A DNA stretch of 64,000 nt from contig CM034546.1 in assembly GCA_020055645.1 (NCBI GenBank), positions 78,926,001 to 78,990,000 of the forward strand, given 5' to 3'. The translations under genes and the position numbers were made by a program. The stretch's first letter is position 1; the number at the start of each line of letters is the position of its first letter. Positions 1 to 11,229 of the stretch are shown piece after piece. The notes beneath the pieces are model-generated. The model saw only the letters and a list, made by a program, of their open reading frames with translations. It was not told where the DNA came from and ran no database searches. Source of the DNA: Tomocerus qinae (Eukaryota > Arthropoda > Collembola > Entomobryomorpha > Tomoceridae).

Positions 1-95
1 AATTGGAGATAGGCTTATTCCTGTACCAAACAAAAAATGGATTTAGGCTTATTCCTGTACCAATCTGAAGTGGATACAGGCTTATTCTATCCTTA
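1..95. repeat. short tandem repeat, about three copies
   Basis: Three imperfect copies of a roughly 40-45 base unit containing aggcttattcctgtacc begin at the left edge, so the array probably continues outside the window. No coding potential is visible. Confidence 0.7.
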
Positions 96-708
96 AGGGA
101 CGATTAGTTACTTTTCAGAGATTCAATTTCGGAATAAAAGACAAAATTCATATTGCTCTGCTTTTTTTGTGATACAGATAAAGATAAGCTGGAGATTTAT
201 CTCCGATAGGATTATTACATAGTATAAACACTTTTATTTAAGAACCTTTTGCTGCATCTACTTGATTTTGGTGTACTGCATTGCAATCTACCATATCTGG
301 AGCTGAGCATGCTGCACCTAATTAAAATATTATAATAAAACAGTAGGTTCAACAAATTGCATATTATTATGAACGATATACAAAATACAAGCTCTAATTA
401 CCTATATAATTTTGACTAGAATTAGTGTTCACAGAATTTATCAAAATTAAAATGTTATCAAAATGCCATCACAATGTTTACCTTCAGAATATAAATAGCT
501 ATTTTTAAATCCGTTATCAACACAAAGAAATTAAAACTATTTCGCTCCAAGGAGGTGGTAAATTTTCAATTTCCTACACGTAAAATATCTCGGAAATCAA
601 TTAGATACCATTTACACATCTCAGGTAATCGCAGATCGCAGTCAGTTATTTAGATTTACTTTTAAATGTCATGAACGTAATCAATTAATTTAAATTAAAA
701 ATGAGTAA
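96..708. other. intergenic, no gene seen
   Basis: AT-rich sequence with no convincing exon, RNA gene or repeat. The kinase gene on the minus strand ends downstream of this at 1929, so this is beyond its 3' end. Confidence 0.5.
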
Positions 709-1800
709 AGGTTTATGGGTAAATAGAAAAAGGTTTTTAGTGAATAAAAAAAGGCTTTTAGTAAATAGTCCAATGGTCCATAACCAAGAAGTAACTGGGT
801 CAATAAAAAAAGTACGAAAGTCAATAGAAAGGGTACAAAGGTCAATACTTAGAATGATTTTATTTAGGTAATATTAAATCATAATTATAATAACAAACGA
901 GAATTTGAACGATTTTTATAGCTAGTGAAAATTAAATCAACATTTAAATAAGTATTTAAATTAGACAATATCATTGTATTATATGAGCTAAACTAAATTC
1001 ACGGTTTCACCAGAGCTTTGGTAATGTCAGGAGGTCTTCCTGTTTTCCTTCCTAAACAGGTATTCTTTCCTTCCGAAACAGGTATTCTTTCCTTCCGAAA
1101 CAGGTATCCTTTCCCTTCCTAAACAGGTATCCTTTCCTTCCTAAACAGGTATCCTTTCCTTCTTAAACAGGTATCCTTTCCTTCCTAAACAGGTATCCTT
1201 TCCTTCCTAAACAGGCATCCTTTCTTTCCTAAACAGGTATCCTATTCCTTCCTAAACATGTATCCTTTCCTTCCTAAACAGGTATCCGGTATCAGGTATC
1301 TGTTTAGCCCATTTTTAGCCCACAAGTTCATGCAAGGTACTAGACCTATGCCTGGACGTATGCAAGCCAGAGTAGGTTTAATAATGTTATCATTTTTTTT
1401 CGTATCTTAAGTTCTTATTTCTTTTATAGTGACACTGGGTCCAAAAAAGATAGTACACATCTTTTAATATTCATAGGCGTCGGAACGTAATTTATCTAGG
1501 GGGGACAAAATGGCCTCTTCAGAAAGGGTGGGGGCACCAAGATAATAAAATATTGGTGAAACGAAAGCATAATCGCGCGGTGCGCGAAAATTTTTGGGAT
1601 TTTTAACCTTTTTTGATAAAAAAATCACCTTTTCTGGTGCTTATGTAATTTTAGTATTTAAGTATTGACCTTTGTACCACTTCTATTGATTTTCGTACTT
1701 TTTTTATTGACCCAGTTACTTCTTATTATGGACCATTGGACTATTTTCTAAAAGCCTTTTTTTATTGACTAAAAACCTTTTTCTATTTACCCGGTGAACC
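709..1800. mobile_element. foldback-type element with ~140-bp terminal inverted repeats
   Basis: The left arm (about 709-852) and the right arm (about 1659-1800) are nearly identical when one is reverse-complemented. Both carry the same ordered blocks, for example gtaactgggtcaataaaaaa and tagtccaatggtccataa. The arms enclose about 800 bases that include a 22-bp minisatellite, and no transposase frame is present. Long inverted repeats with internal tandem repeats are the hallmark of Foldback-like or large non-autonomous DNA elements. Exact ends and target-site duplications could not be fixed. The element sits just 3' of the minus-strand kinase gene and comes within about 130 bases of its stop codon. 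Confidence 0.75.
1043..1287. repeat. 22-bp minisatellite, about 11 copies
   Basis: Tandem copies of a unit close to cctttccttcctaaacagg plus tat, with point variants (ccgaaacagg, cttaaacagg, acaggcat). It lies inside the foldback-type element between its two arms. The sequence is pyrimidine-rich on the plus strand. Confidence 0.9.
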
Positions 1801-1928
1801 CTATCCATTAAAAATTATTGTTCATAATATTCTAATATTACCATTGTTCTTTTTAGGCAATGATGCTAACTGATTTTGTAATTGTATACTTAATTACTGT
1901 TATCTAAGCGAGTCCAGTTTTCTATGGC

Positions 1929-4900
1929 TTATATCTTTTTAATTAAAGTGCTAAAATTAAAAAAATAAATACCCAAACTGGTTCCAGTACTGTTTTGCGG
2001 AATCGGAATGTTCAAGTTTTCTACTCCAGGATAAACGTTCAATATCTCAAATTCTACATCGGCCGATGATATTCTTTCTTCAGGGTTGTTGTTAGTCATT
2101 TTGGAAATTAAAGTCTTTTCCTATTATTCAAAGTAACAAACTTAGCTTTTGAGAGTTTTTGATATACCATCAAATACCTATTAATATTTTAAATTTTACT
2201 CAGAAATTGTGACAGTTACATGAATAAAATTTGACGACTAAACTCACCTTGTCGCTAAGGAAATAAGAATTTGATTGAAGAAAGTCATTTCGACTATTTA
2301 ATTTTTTATAATACAGTTCAGACATTTTGCTGTCATTCCTTCGATCACCCAGGACAAGCATATCCCAATAGACTATTCCTAAGGAATAAATGTCTGCTTT
2401 TTCGGTGTATTCCCCCTCAGATGGTATCTGCGTGTATTTAAAGAAATATCAAACAATATTAATCAGCGATTGAAGTTTATGTGAATTAGTGACATTATTA
2501 ATTGATTGATGCTGCCACAATGCTTTTTTTATAAAAAAAGTTTTACGAAATTTAAAAAACCTGCTCGAAGTGAAGAGGAATATTTACAGAAAACTGAAAG
2601 TCCCTTGCAAGTTTTTATTGTTGTTATTATATTGTAGTACATTCAATTTTTAAACAATTAATAGAAGACTTTCACTGTGAAAATAAAAGATTTGCTACGA
2701 TGTTTCTTTGACACGACATGCAGCCAGTTATTTGGCTTTATTAACGAAGACAGTTATGTTACCGAATTGAAACACTAATAGACGTTCCAAGCTGCAGGTT
2801 TTGAATATTAACTTCAAATTATATTTAAAAATTGTTTATTCGAGAATGTTTTTGTTCACATGAATCGCGTTGAAGGACTAAAAAATTGAAAAGGGTTACA
2901 GATAAGTAGTTATTAGTCGAATATATGTAGTACATATTTACGGTAGTGAAGCCCCATCAAACCATTCTTTAATAAACTGTTGGCAACAGGCGTATACGCA
3001 GGATCGAAGCGGGAGATTTAAAAAAAAGTTCTGATGGTCTGGTTGTCCTTCGATAATAAAATGCACGCATATTTTTGGAACGACATAATTTGTTTCAAAT
3101 CTGCTTTTTGCATATGGTAGCACATGTATTCAGCCACAATCAGTTATCATTAGAATCAAGGCAAAAAGACAGATTCCCGCCCCTTCCTTCCCCCTTCCCC
3201 TGCCCGTATCAGCTGGGTTCTGTAGAGAAAGTCCTATAAAATAGTTTGAAATTTTATATGGGACTTTCTTTTGAATTAGTCCCATTCCGGAATCCCATTC
3301 CTGTCCCAGATCAAACTGCTGGTAGTCATGAATATCTACCCTTCAGGAGTCAATTAACACCAAGCTGTATAAATAGTGATATCTTGTCGATTTTGTAGAT
3401 TCAACGATAAAATGTTTATTCCAAATAGTGAACTTCAATTCTTCACCATGTGTCAACATGCAGAACTCAATCAATTCCTAGTAGACTGTACAGCTGGAAA
3501 GAATGGAATATGCCATTTAATAATGAGTAGGGATGCATTCGGCAAGTCAGCTGGAAATACAAATTCAATATATTAACGTGACTTAAACAATACCTAAATA
3601 GTAATATCTTGTTGATTTTGTAGATTCCACTCACTACGCCATCTAAAATCTAGGGTTATAGTAGGAGAGTCTTTGGTCCAACAGTCTGGACCTAGTTAGT
3701 AATATCTTGTCGATTTTGTAGATTCCACGATAAAATGTTTTTTCCTAATAATGAACGCCTATTCTTCACCGTGTGAGTTTCAACATGCAGAACTCAATCA
3801 ATTCCGCACCAGGTGACTGTAAAGCTGGAAAGAATCGAGTATCACGATTAGGATTATACCCGATTAATAATTTTTTGGATTTCAATACAAATTGAATATA
3901 GTATTGTGATTTAAACAATGCCTAAATAATGATTTGTGACAACTGTAGTTAACTGCACTCAGCACTGATGAATCCCACGTGTATTTATAATGAAGTGACG
4001 ATGGACGACCATTTTCATTATATTTTGACAATTTTTACGATAAAATGTTTCAAACTGTATTTAACTAATCACAACCCAATCAACTCCGCACCAGGTGACT
4101 GTAAAGCTGGAAAGAATCGAGTGTCACGATTAGGATTATACCCGATTAATAATTTTTTGGATTTCAATACAAATTGAATATAGTATTGTGATTTAAACAA
4201 TACCTAAATAGTGATTTGTGATAATTGTAGTTAACTGCACTCATCACTGATGAATCCCACATGTGTATTTATAATGAAGTGAAGATGGACAACCATTTCC
4301 ATTATATTTTGACAATTTTGAAGTTAAAATGTTTCAAACTCTTATATTTTGACAATTTTTACGATAAAATGTTTCAAACTGTATTTAACTAATCACAACA
4401 ATGGACAAAAATCCTCTTCTTTAGCCAATTTTCACTTTTGGGTTACAATGCAGTGACAATATTGTTGCAATGAAACGAAAATTGTATTCAACTAATCGTT
4501 GCACTACAGAGAAGCTATTTTATATTGCATTTGTCTCCCGCAGTTTCAGAGCATGTTAATACCAGCGCGGTGTGTAGTCTCTTAGATAGCTCAGCTCATC
4601 CACAGTCCTCTATGCTACTACGCTGTCTGTCTAACCTGCCGTACTATTACTGTCTGCCTCACCTTCTGTATTTATATAATTTCCACAAACCAGGGGATGC
4701 ATCAAATATTGAATTCTAATGATAACTAGTTCCTCCTGAATACATTTGCTACCATATGCAAAAAACAGTTTTGGAATAAGTTATGTCGTTGCAAAGATAT
4801 ACGTGCTAATAAAATTAGTGGACGATCGGACGACCAGACGATCGGCAGAGTGACAGCGACAAATTCATAAGGATACTCAGCAAAGCTTCGATCCTAATAA

Positions 4901-7900
4901 ATGATCTCTAATACTATAAAAATAGTTATACATACTGCATACCAATTCCGGGGCCATATATCCCCATGTTCCTTCTACATTGCTCACTTTTGACTTCATT
5001 TCAGCAGAAATACCAAAATCCCCAATTTTGGCCACAACTTCATTAGAATCCCAAAGAGAGCATAGAAATACATTCTCAGGTTTCAAATCTCGATGCATGA
5101 TTCGTTCTTTATGGAGGTATGTAAGTCCTTTACATATTTGAAAGAACAATATTTTCACATGTTCTCTGTCCTTCCATTCGGCGTTAAACCATTCACGGAT
5201 AGTTTTTAGATCGCAAAATTCTATTTCGATGAATAGAACTCCTTCCTTAAATTCACCTTCTGATTGTTCTATCCAGGATTTTAGAATCTTCGTTACGTTC
5301 AGGTGGTCCAAACGTATCATACTTTGGACTTCCTTTTGTGCTTTCTCCAACGGATTTGTACTATAAGTAAAGAAGAAATTGTTTCACATTGGCTCATTTA
5401 GGAATTGTAATTTAAAAAACTTATTCTCAATTTTGCAAAACCTTAATGACTATTGAAAACACAAATTCTTGAGAAACAAATTCTCGTTAGGAGAAAAACT
5501 TCTGGAAATTTGAAGCTGAAAAGTCTAAGTCAAAGATAAACCAAATGTAGATGTGGGCGAAATGAGACTAGTCTGATCGGAACCGTGTAACTCTACAAGT
5601 AATTGTAGTCACAGAAAGAGTAGAAGTAGTGGTCCAGAGGACAGTAGAAATGCAAGTGTCATGAAAGATGTAGGTACGCAGGGTCAGTTATAGGATAGGG
5701 ATGACACGTTTTACCTTTTATAGATTGAGGTTCATCAACCCAAATTCTGCAACATTCAAAGTGCCATCCGGCTTCCAGAGAATAAGTGCTATGTAGTTAT
5801 TTCTCTAGGAGCCGGCTTGGACATTTACCGAAAAAATAGCACAAAAGTTCAATTAGTAATTTACAACCTACTTCATTACAAAAATATACCCCTACATATT
5901 AATTTATGATGGAATTTACATATTTATATCCATTTTATGCATCAAAAGCATGAATAAACCGTGACTCAAATTTTATGGAGTTTCTTTAATTAATTTAAGT
6001 TACTATGATTCGGCTGTGTAGATTGGATTCTGTGACATTTATTTAATGCAACATGTAGATGGCTTTTCTTTTAATTTGTCACCGTATGAATCATTGGAAC
6101 TAAAGTACCGTAGACAAGTTTGCTCATCCTTACCATTTGAAAGGCCACCCGAAGTTATTGAGAACACGCCGATCAATATCACTGACATTACGGGGTTCAA
6201 AAAATTCCCGACAAATCTGATATTATATAAGCAATGATGAATTTCGGAAAATTAGACAAACTAATCTAGATTTCAATCTAGATCTGACGTCCTATTCGAA
6301 AGATTAACTAACTCTATCCCCATAAGAAGGTTTATCGTGTGCGTGTGCCATGTGTAGGCGCATAAGAAATAAATACTTAGTCTGTGATAGGCAACCACGA
6401 TCACGAGGTTTACAGCATTCTATGCATGCGCTCCCGAGTACGAAATATTATCCTACTAATAGAATTTTACGCGATGCCTGTTTGTCGCATACATGCGCAA
6501 TGCGTGCTGCAGAACGAAGGGAGAGAAAAGTTTGTTTGAGTGTGTTTATGGTAGGCATAACCTTCGTTCCTCAGCATGTAAACAGCACGCTCTTTCGCCC
6601 AAGTAGTAAGCGCGCCGCCCATACAACGGGTAAAGACTTCGACTCTTGGCAATGTCATTATACCTTTTGCCTCATGCATATTAGTTAATGCACATTAATT
6701 TTATTATTAGTTTATATGCGACCTTCTAGGGGATTTTATACCATCGGCGAAATATTATAAAAATGAATTCTTCAAATCTAACTTTATTAAGGGTTGATTC
6801 AAGTCAAGTTGAAGTCCAAGGAGGGATGGTATTCATGAAGCCCACTTGACGAAGTTAGACTTCAAAATTATTTTGTATTGAAAATTGAGTGGGATTTTCA
6901 AAAATTGTCAAGCTCAAGTCAAGTACCAAGGTAAGTCTGGGAAGGATTCACTCCCGAATAGTCAACACTATAACCTTTTCTAACCTAACCGTGTATAAAT
7001 CTGTTGACACAACGGTGTTGACAATTTGGGATGGTCCCTAGACTGGAAAACCAACTGCATATTCTCCTCCCTCAACTTATACGTTATAGCACAGATTGGA
7101 GTCAGTCCCCGCCTTCATCGTAGCCGATTGAGCATTGAGTGTCACCTGACTCCAATCAGTAATAATGTTTAAGTTGATGGAGGAGAATTTGCATTTTAGT
7201 TTTCCAGTCTGCTAGACTGGTCCCCTGGGAGGTACACCTTATAACTTGACTTCAAGTCATTACTGGAGTGAATCCTGAATACGACTTGGGACTTGAATAC
7301 CAAGTGAAGTCTGGATTGAAGTCTGAGTAGAGATGAAGAATTCGACTGTTAAAACTGACGATAATAATATTAGTTAGTAATAATACTAGACGAGCGCTTA
7401 CGTGAAATCTGGCAGTGCCAACAAGAAGATGCAACCATGCGAAAAATTTCCCGGTACAGTAATCAGGGCTGGCCGGATAAGGAAAAGCTCGACGCCCATT
7501 GTAAACTGTTTTGGCCTGTTCGCGACGAAATAGCTGTGACAGATGGTTTACTCATGCGGGGCGGTCGAATCATCATCCCTGGAATCATGCGCCAAGAAAT
7601 TCTGAGCAGACTCCACACGGGACATCAAGGTATTACCAAATGCCGAGCGAGAGCAAGGGAAAGTGTATGGTGGCCCGGCCTCTCTACACAAATAGCAGAT
7701 ACGGTTCAACGGTGCTTGAAATGCACGAAGAACGCCACTGGAAAACACGAGCCTCTCATTCCATCCGAATTTCCAGTGCGTCCGTGGCAGCGAGTGGCCA
7801 TGGATATCTTTCACCTTGCCAACAAAAATTATTTACTTATCATCGACTACTATTCAAGATACCCGGAAATAGTCATTCTTCAGCAAATGACAGCCGCAGC

Positions 7901-10016
7901 AGTAGTCGCAGCGTGTAAGATGATTTTTGCAAGACACGGGGTGCCTGAAGAAGTTGTGAGTGACAACGGACCCCAATTCAAGAGAACTTCCGGCTCGGAA
8001 TTCTTCCAGTTCGCGAAAGATTTTGGCTTTTGTCATACTACGTCAAGTCCCCGCTTCCCTCAAAGTAATGGCTTCGCGGAGGCAGGGGTGAAAATTGTCA
8101 AAATGCTCCTCAAGAAATCAGATGACCCATTTCTAGCCTTACTGGAGTACAGGGCTAGTCCTCTCTCTAACGGATATTCGCCAGCAGAGCTCCTCTTTGG
8201 TCGCCGCATCCGTTCAACGCTGCCTATGCATACGGAAAAACTTGTTCCTGCATCAGCAACTCCCAATCTCAGAAGAAGGGAGGAGGAGAGGAGAAGAAAA
8301 CAAAAAGTGAACTACGACAAACGCCATGGTGTCTACGAGAAAGCAGAGTTACAGCCAGGTGACACAGTCTGGGTAAAGGACCAGAGAACTTGGGCTACGG
8401 TCGAAAAGAATCTCACCAGAGGCCCCCGGCCGAGGAGTTGGAGGAAGAAGACACTGACATTCCAGAAACTGATCCAGTTCCAGTTGGAGTGCCAGAACCC
8501 GAGGGGGGATTACCGGAAGGCCCAACGGCAGATGCGCAAGGACCGCCACTGTCAAGACCGGGGCCGTCCCCTAAGAAGCCATACCAATCCCGTTCCGGAC
8601 GAACGGTTAAACCCATAATCTCTGGGCTCGTTAATATGACGGGCCAATCCAAAAGGACTTAAGGAGAGGGATGTGTGGATAGAATACAACCTGCGACAGC
8701 TATCATTCTATCCATATGTATTGGGCCGGCTAATATGAGTTAGTCGGCTTCATGGTCTTGTGAATAAAGGTTGTGGACAGAAATCACTCCCGTTGTTACC
8801 CGCATAAATCATTGCCATTAGGGTTCACACGCATACCTTAGACCCAAACAACTCTCCCGAATGACACATTGTCAGCAGACATTTTCACCGGATGTCAGCG
8901 GAAGTCTGAGCGGGGAAATGTCAGCAGAAGAATTCATTTAGAGTTTTGAGCGTGAAAATGTCAGCTCACATTTTCACGGGAACACTCGCTGCCGTATTTA
9001 GTTGGTGGCGGTTCAGCAGACATAATCTTTGTCATAGTTCAACAGAAGTCTGATGAAAGGAATTAACACCAACAGCATTCTGTTGAACATTTTCGGTCGG
9101 GATGGAATTCATTTCTTACCATGACGGTTGGGGTTTATTATTTGCCAATGGGAATGAAGATAACTACGTAAAACATGGAATTACACAGAGTGTATTTACA
9201 CTAGCATTCTAGATAAAACATTAATTATTTTATTACAGCTTCCTTGGCTTTCTGAATTTCTCATTCTTATTCAGATAAAAGTTTCCTCGTCTCTGCCTAC
9301 GAATAATACTGTACTCTTTCCGTCTGCATGTCTATCTATCCGCTTATCCCTGTGCACGATAACTTTCGATTCGAACGGTATAAGCTAGATGGTTCAAATT
9401 TTCAGGGTACAATCTACAAGTGAATAGAAAAGCCGAGTTCGTAAATGGGCAAAGTCGGCAGCACCCCCTAACCGGGGTAGGAGTTTAAAACTTAAAAATT
9501 ATTACCATTCCCCGCCTAATATAGAGAGAAAAACACATTGGCATTTTGGAAGCCATCGGGATGACCATTTATCTTTACCTACATCAAATAAAACCTGTCT
9601 CCATCCTAAATCGCCTCATTCCAAACCAATCATTTAAGATTTTAAGTTCTTTAAAGATTAAATTACTTTTTCAAATTTAACAGGCCCTACAGCCTTCCTT
9701 TACGTTGTTAAGTTATGAGAACTAAACTCTGGGATAAGACTACTTGTAAAGCCAAAAATAAAGTGTATTGTTCTTGGCATTGTCTTAAGGATTCAAATAT
9801 TCAGAATAACGAAGTAAAATTCTCGATAATGTCTTACTTGGAAAGCTGTACAAGTTTAATCGCAACTGGCTTTTTAGGCTCCACTTTCGGAAAACACTTG
9901 TAAACATTCCCAAAACCACCACTGCCGAGATGTGATTCAATGGTGTAATTTGACAAAGTTGATCTTTCAATATCAATTTTGTATTTATATTTTATTTTCA
10001 TTTCCATTGTTTCCAT
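1929..10016 (-). CDS. PKR/eIF2-alpha-kinase-like protein kinase, four exons
   Basis: The model joins exons 10016-9838, 5360-4943, 2427-2248 and 2114-1929. All junctions are GT-AG and the phases agree (2, 0, 0), giving 320 residues. Seen: glycine loop GSGGFGNVYK (about 31-40), lysine in VAIK (about 54), HRDLKPEN (149-156), DFG (174-176), MAPEL (195-199), KADIYSLG in exon 3, and NPEERIS in exon 4. So all catalytic positions are intact. The stretch FIEIEFCDLKTIREWF and the KAQKEV helix resemble PKR, HRI and PERK rather than other kinase groups. Family knowledge: these kinases phosphorylate eIF2-alpha and stop translation under stress or infection. The model is essentially a bare kinase domain; no double-stranded-RNA-binding or sensor domain was found. 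The ATG at 10016 is the first after an in-frame stop, although a 5' exon is possible. The first intron is 4.5 kb and holds transposon debris. The third is only 133 bp. Confidence 0.82.
2428..4942 (-). other. second intron of the kinase gene
   Basis: A 2.5-kb intron with consensus ends (gtatgc donor at 4942, cacgcag acceptor at 2428). It contains the duplicated block at 3376-4400. The short frames in it have no supported coding character. Confidence 0.7.
3376..4400. repeat. segmental tandem duplication inside the kinase intron
   Basis: A block containing gcaccaggtgactgtaaagc occurs at about 3806 and again at about 4088, a period near 282 bases, with long near-identical flanks. Older, more divergent copies of the same unit begin near 3376 and 3700 (shared atcttgtcgattttgtagatt). 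This looks like local unequal exchange or replication slippage, not a gene. The short frames at 3376-3576 and 3968-4177 arise from it. Confidence 0.8.
6789..7330. repeat. outer inverted repeat around a hairpin element
   Basis: Segments at about 6795-6955 and 7245-7325 are imperfect inverted copies. Shared motifs are caagtcaagt and ggattcactcc, read on opposite strands. They bracket the 7041-7215 hairpin, which suggests an older inverted-repeat element later split by a second insertion, or one larger composite hairpin. Confidence 0.5.
7041..7215. mobile_element. hairpin MITE
   Basis: The left half begins gactggaaaaccaactgcat and the right half ends with the matching ttttccagtc. Inner blocks (ctcctccctcaactta against taagttgatggaggag, and gattggagtcag against ctgactccaatc) also pair, so almost the whole element folds on itself. 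There is no coding capacity. It lies in the kinase intron. Confidence 0.75.
7374..8662 (+). pseudogene. Ty3/gypsy-type retroelement: 3' pol (integrase) fragment
   Basis: The open frame entering at about 7374 encodes the end of the RNase H-integrase linker (a QQED-type motif) and then an H2C2 zinc finger (H-x3-H ... C-x2-C within GHQGITK ... CLKC). The integrase core follows, with its acidic triad in AMDIF, SDNGPQF and FAEAGVK. Near 8398 the coding sense moves to another frame, which carries an acidic-proline tail and an SRSGRTVKP motif typical of this family's C-terminus. A frameshift, probably with a deletion of the intervening region, has therefore disabled it. Reverse transcriptase, protease and gag are absent, so the copy is 5'-truncated and dead. 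It inserted antisense to the host kinase gene, inside its first intron. Confidence 0.85.
8672..8850 (+). repeat. probable 3' LTR of the Ty3-type fragment
   Basis: A purine run (aaggagaggga, 8661-8671), typical of a polypurine tract, directly precedes tgtgtggatagaatacaacc, a TG start expected of an LTR. A polyadenylation-like aataaa lies near 8764. The right boundary is not certain (a cccaaaca end at 8850 is one choice) because no second LTR is present for comparison. Confidence 0.55.
8880..9130. repeat. degenerate repeats of an atgtcagcag-type motif
   Basis: Variants of tgtcagcagacattttcac recur in this stretch in direct and inverted orientation (for example near 8871, 8890, 8928, 8957 and 9010). 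It may be a decayed hairpin element next to the LTR. No coding frame is supported. Confidence 0.35.
9131..9837. other. rest of kinase intron 1; contains part of a dispersed repeat
   Basis: No gene is seen. A block near 9345-9430 (cgataactttcg ... ggttcaaattttcaggg) resembles one at about 61285-61350, so it probably belongs to an interspersed family, perhaps a non-LTR element tail. The similarity is short and imperfect. Confidence 0.35.
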
Positions 10017-10402
10017 GTTCCTTAGAAGTTAATTGAAAAGGCTTTGTATTCAGTAAGCTTCTATTTGGCGTTCCGTAAATGAATTTAGCTTGGAGTGACC
10101 GCTTTAAAAACTTCTGATAACAAACACGACCACAGTAAGTGGTCATATTATTACGTATGTCATGTGTAATATTATTACATATGAACATTGCTTATGTACG
10201 GAACTTCAAAAACGATAAATGTTAGATAAAATTTGTATGTACGGATGTTTGTATGTGCGCCATATATATAACAACTATACTACAAATAATCTATATACAG
10301 CATTGTCTATACCGTAAATGTTGAAAATTTTCGTCCTTGTGTTTGTAGGGAGTCATGAGTGAAGACCTATTCCGCAATCCCGTGACTAAACCCCCATATA
10401 TA
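10017..10402. other. upstream of the kinase gene
   Basis: Likely holds the kinase 5' UTR and promoter, but no core promoter motif stands out. A candidate acceptor (cttctaag) just before the ATG leaves open a non-coding 5' exon. Confidence 0.35.
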
Positions 10403-10672
10403 TCGTCTGCCTAATATTACAATGTAACAAGCCATTTCATCATGACTGCTACAAAGTAACAAACCATTTGATCATGGCTGAGACAAAGTAACAAACCATT
10501 TTATCATGGCTGAGACAAGGTAACAAACCTAACTCCTGATACAGTGGTTTGTTACTTTGTCGCGGTCATGATAAAATGGTTTGTTACTTTGTCTCAGCCA
10601 TGATGAAATGGTTTGTTACTTTGTAGCAGCCATGATCAAATGGCTTGTTACATTGTAATATTAGGCAGACGA
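10403..10672. mobile_element. 270-bp near-perfect palindromic MITE
   Basis: The element starts tcgtctgcctaatattacaa and ends with its reverse complement (ggcagacga). Nearly all of each arm pairs. Each arm has internal near-repeats of caaagtaacaaaccatttna followed by tcatgnctg. TA-rich flanks on both sides suggest insertion at a TA-type target. It is non-coding and close to the 5' end of the kinase gene. Confidence 0.88.
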
Positions 10673-10902
10673 TATTATATATAATATATAACCACAAACT
10701 GAGATAAAACAATAAATTTACCTACCTATCTATCTATGTCTGGTAGGACAGTTTAGGGAACCTGCACATATTGGGTAACGCAAAACCCACTCCCCAATGT
10801 GTAACGCAAGTGCTGACTGCAACACTTTTGATTACCTTCTCCTCCCATCAATTGCACAACATGACTAAAGTATAAACATAAACTGGCCCACACGCAATGA
10901 GT

Positions 10903-11052
10903 AATTAATGTTTTTAATAATGTACCCCAAAGCAATTTACCCAAAGTCCAGTATAAGCAAAGTGTCTTTGTCGGGTAACTTCAGAAGGCATCCGACAAAA
11001 GCAAGTTGCATGTGGAGGACGTCGGGTAAACTGCTTTGGGGTACATTATTAA
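10903..11052. mobile_element. hairpin MITE, same end family as 15393-15490
   Basis: The left end aattaatgtttttaataatg with taccccaaagcaatttaccc pairs with gggtaaactgctttggggta and cattatta on the right. The outer bases match those of the 15393-15490 element, although the inner stems differ. No open frame is supported. Confidence 0.75.
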
Positions 11053-11164
11053 ATACCTTTGTATGTACGTACAATACCTATGTATTGTATGTGTTTGTGT
11101 GCTTGTATGTACACATGAGCAGAGCCCCCAGCCGTGAAGTTTCCGGCCTGTAATTGAATTTCGG

Positions 11165-11229
11165 GCTAATATGCAGTCGCTAGAATATTACATTTTTCTA
11201 GCACATCTTATGTGCTAGGTTTCAACTAG
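11165..11229 (+). mobile_element. Helitron-like 3' terminus
   Basis: A hairpin (11198-11218, ctagcaca paired with tgtgctag) is followed after seven bases by CTAG and then T. That matches the Helitron rule of a short 3' hairpin, a brief spacer, then CTRR inserted before T. The preceding tcgggctaatatgcagtcgc resembles the sequence in the same position in the two copies near 38.5 and 38.8 kb. The 5' end was not located and no Rep/helicase frame is present. Confidence 0.6.

Larger units (their letters stand above)
5361..9837 (-). other. first intron of the kinase gene, filled with transposon remnants
   Basis: Donor at 9837 and acceptor at 5361 join in phase 2, restoring an asparagine codon across the junction. 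Besides the elements listed separately, 5400-6780 shows nothing recognisable. Around 6340-6700 the sequence is richer in CG steps than its surroundings, with open frames on both strands, but no known domain is visible. Confidence 0.7.

Noticed and set aside
6350-6688. 112-codon plus-strand frame and its 70-codon antisense partner in kinase intron 1
   Set aside because: Compositionally distinct from its surroundings, but no domain, no splice support and open on both strands; left as unexplained intronic sequence.
9345-9430. tRNA gene suggested by a ggttcaaat motif (also near 61315)
   Set aside because: No matching acceptor stem, anticodon arm or A box at the right spacing; a dispersed repeat explains both.
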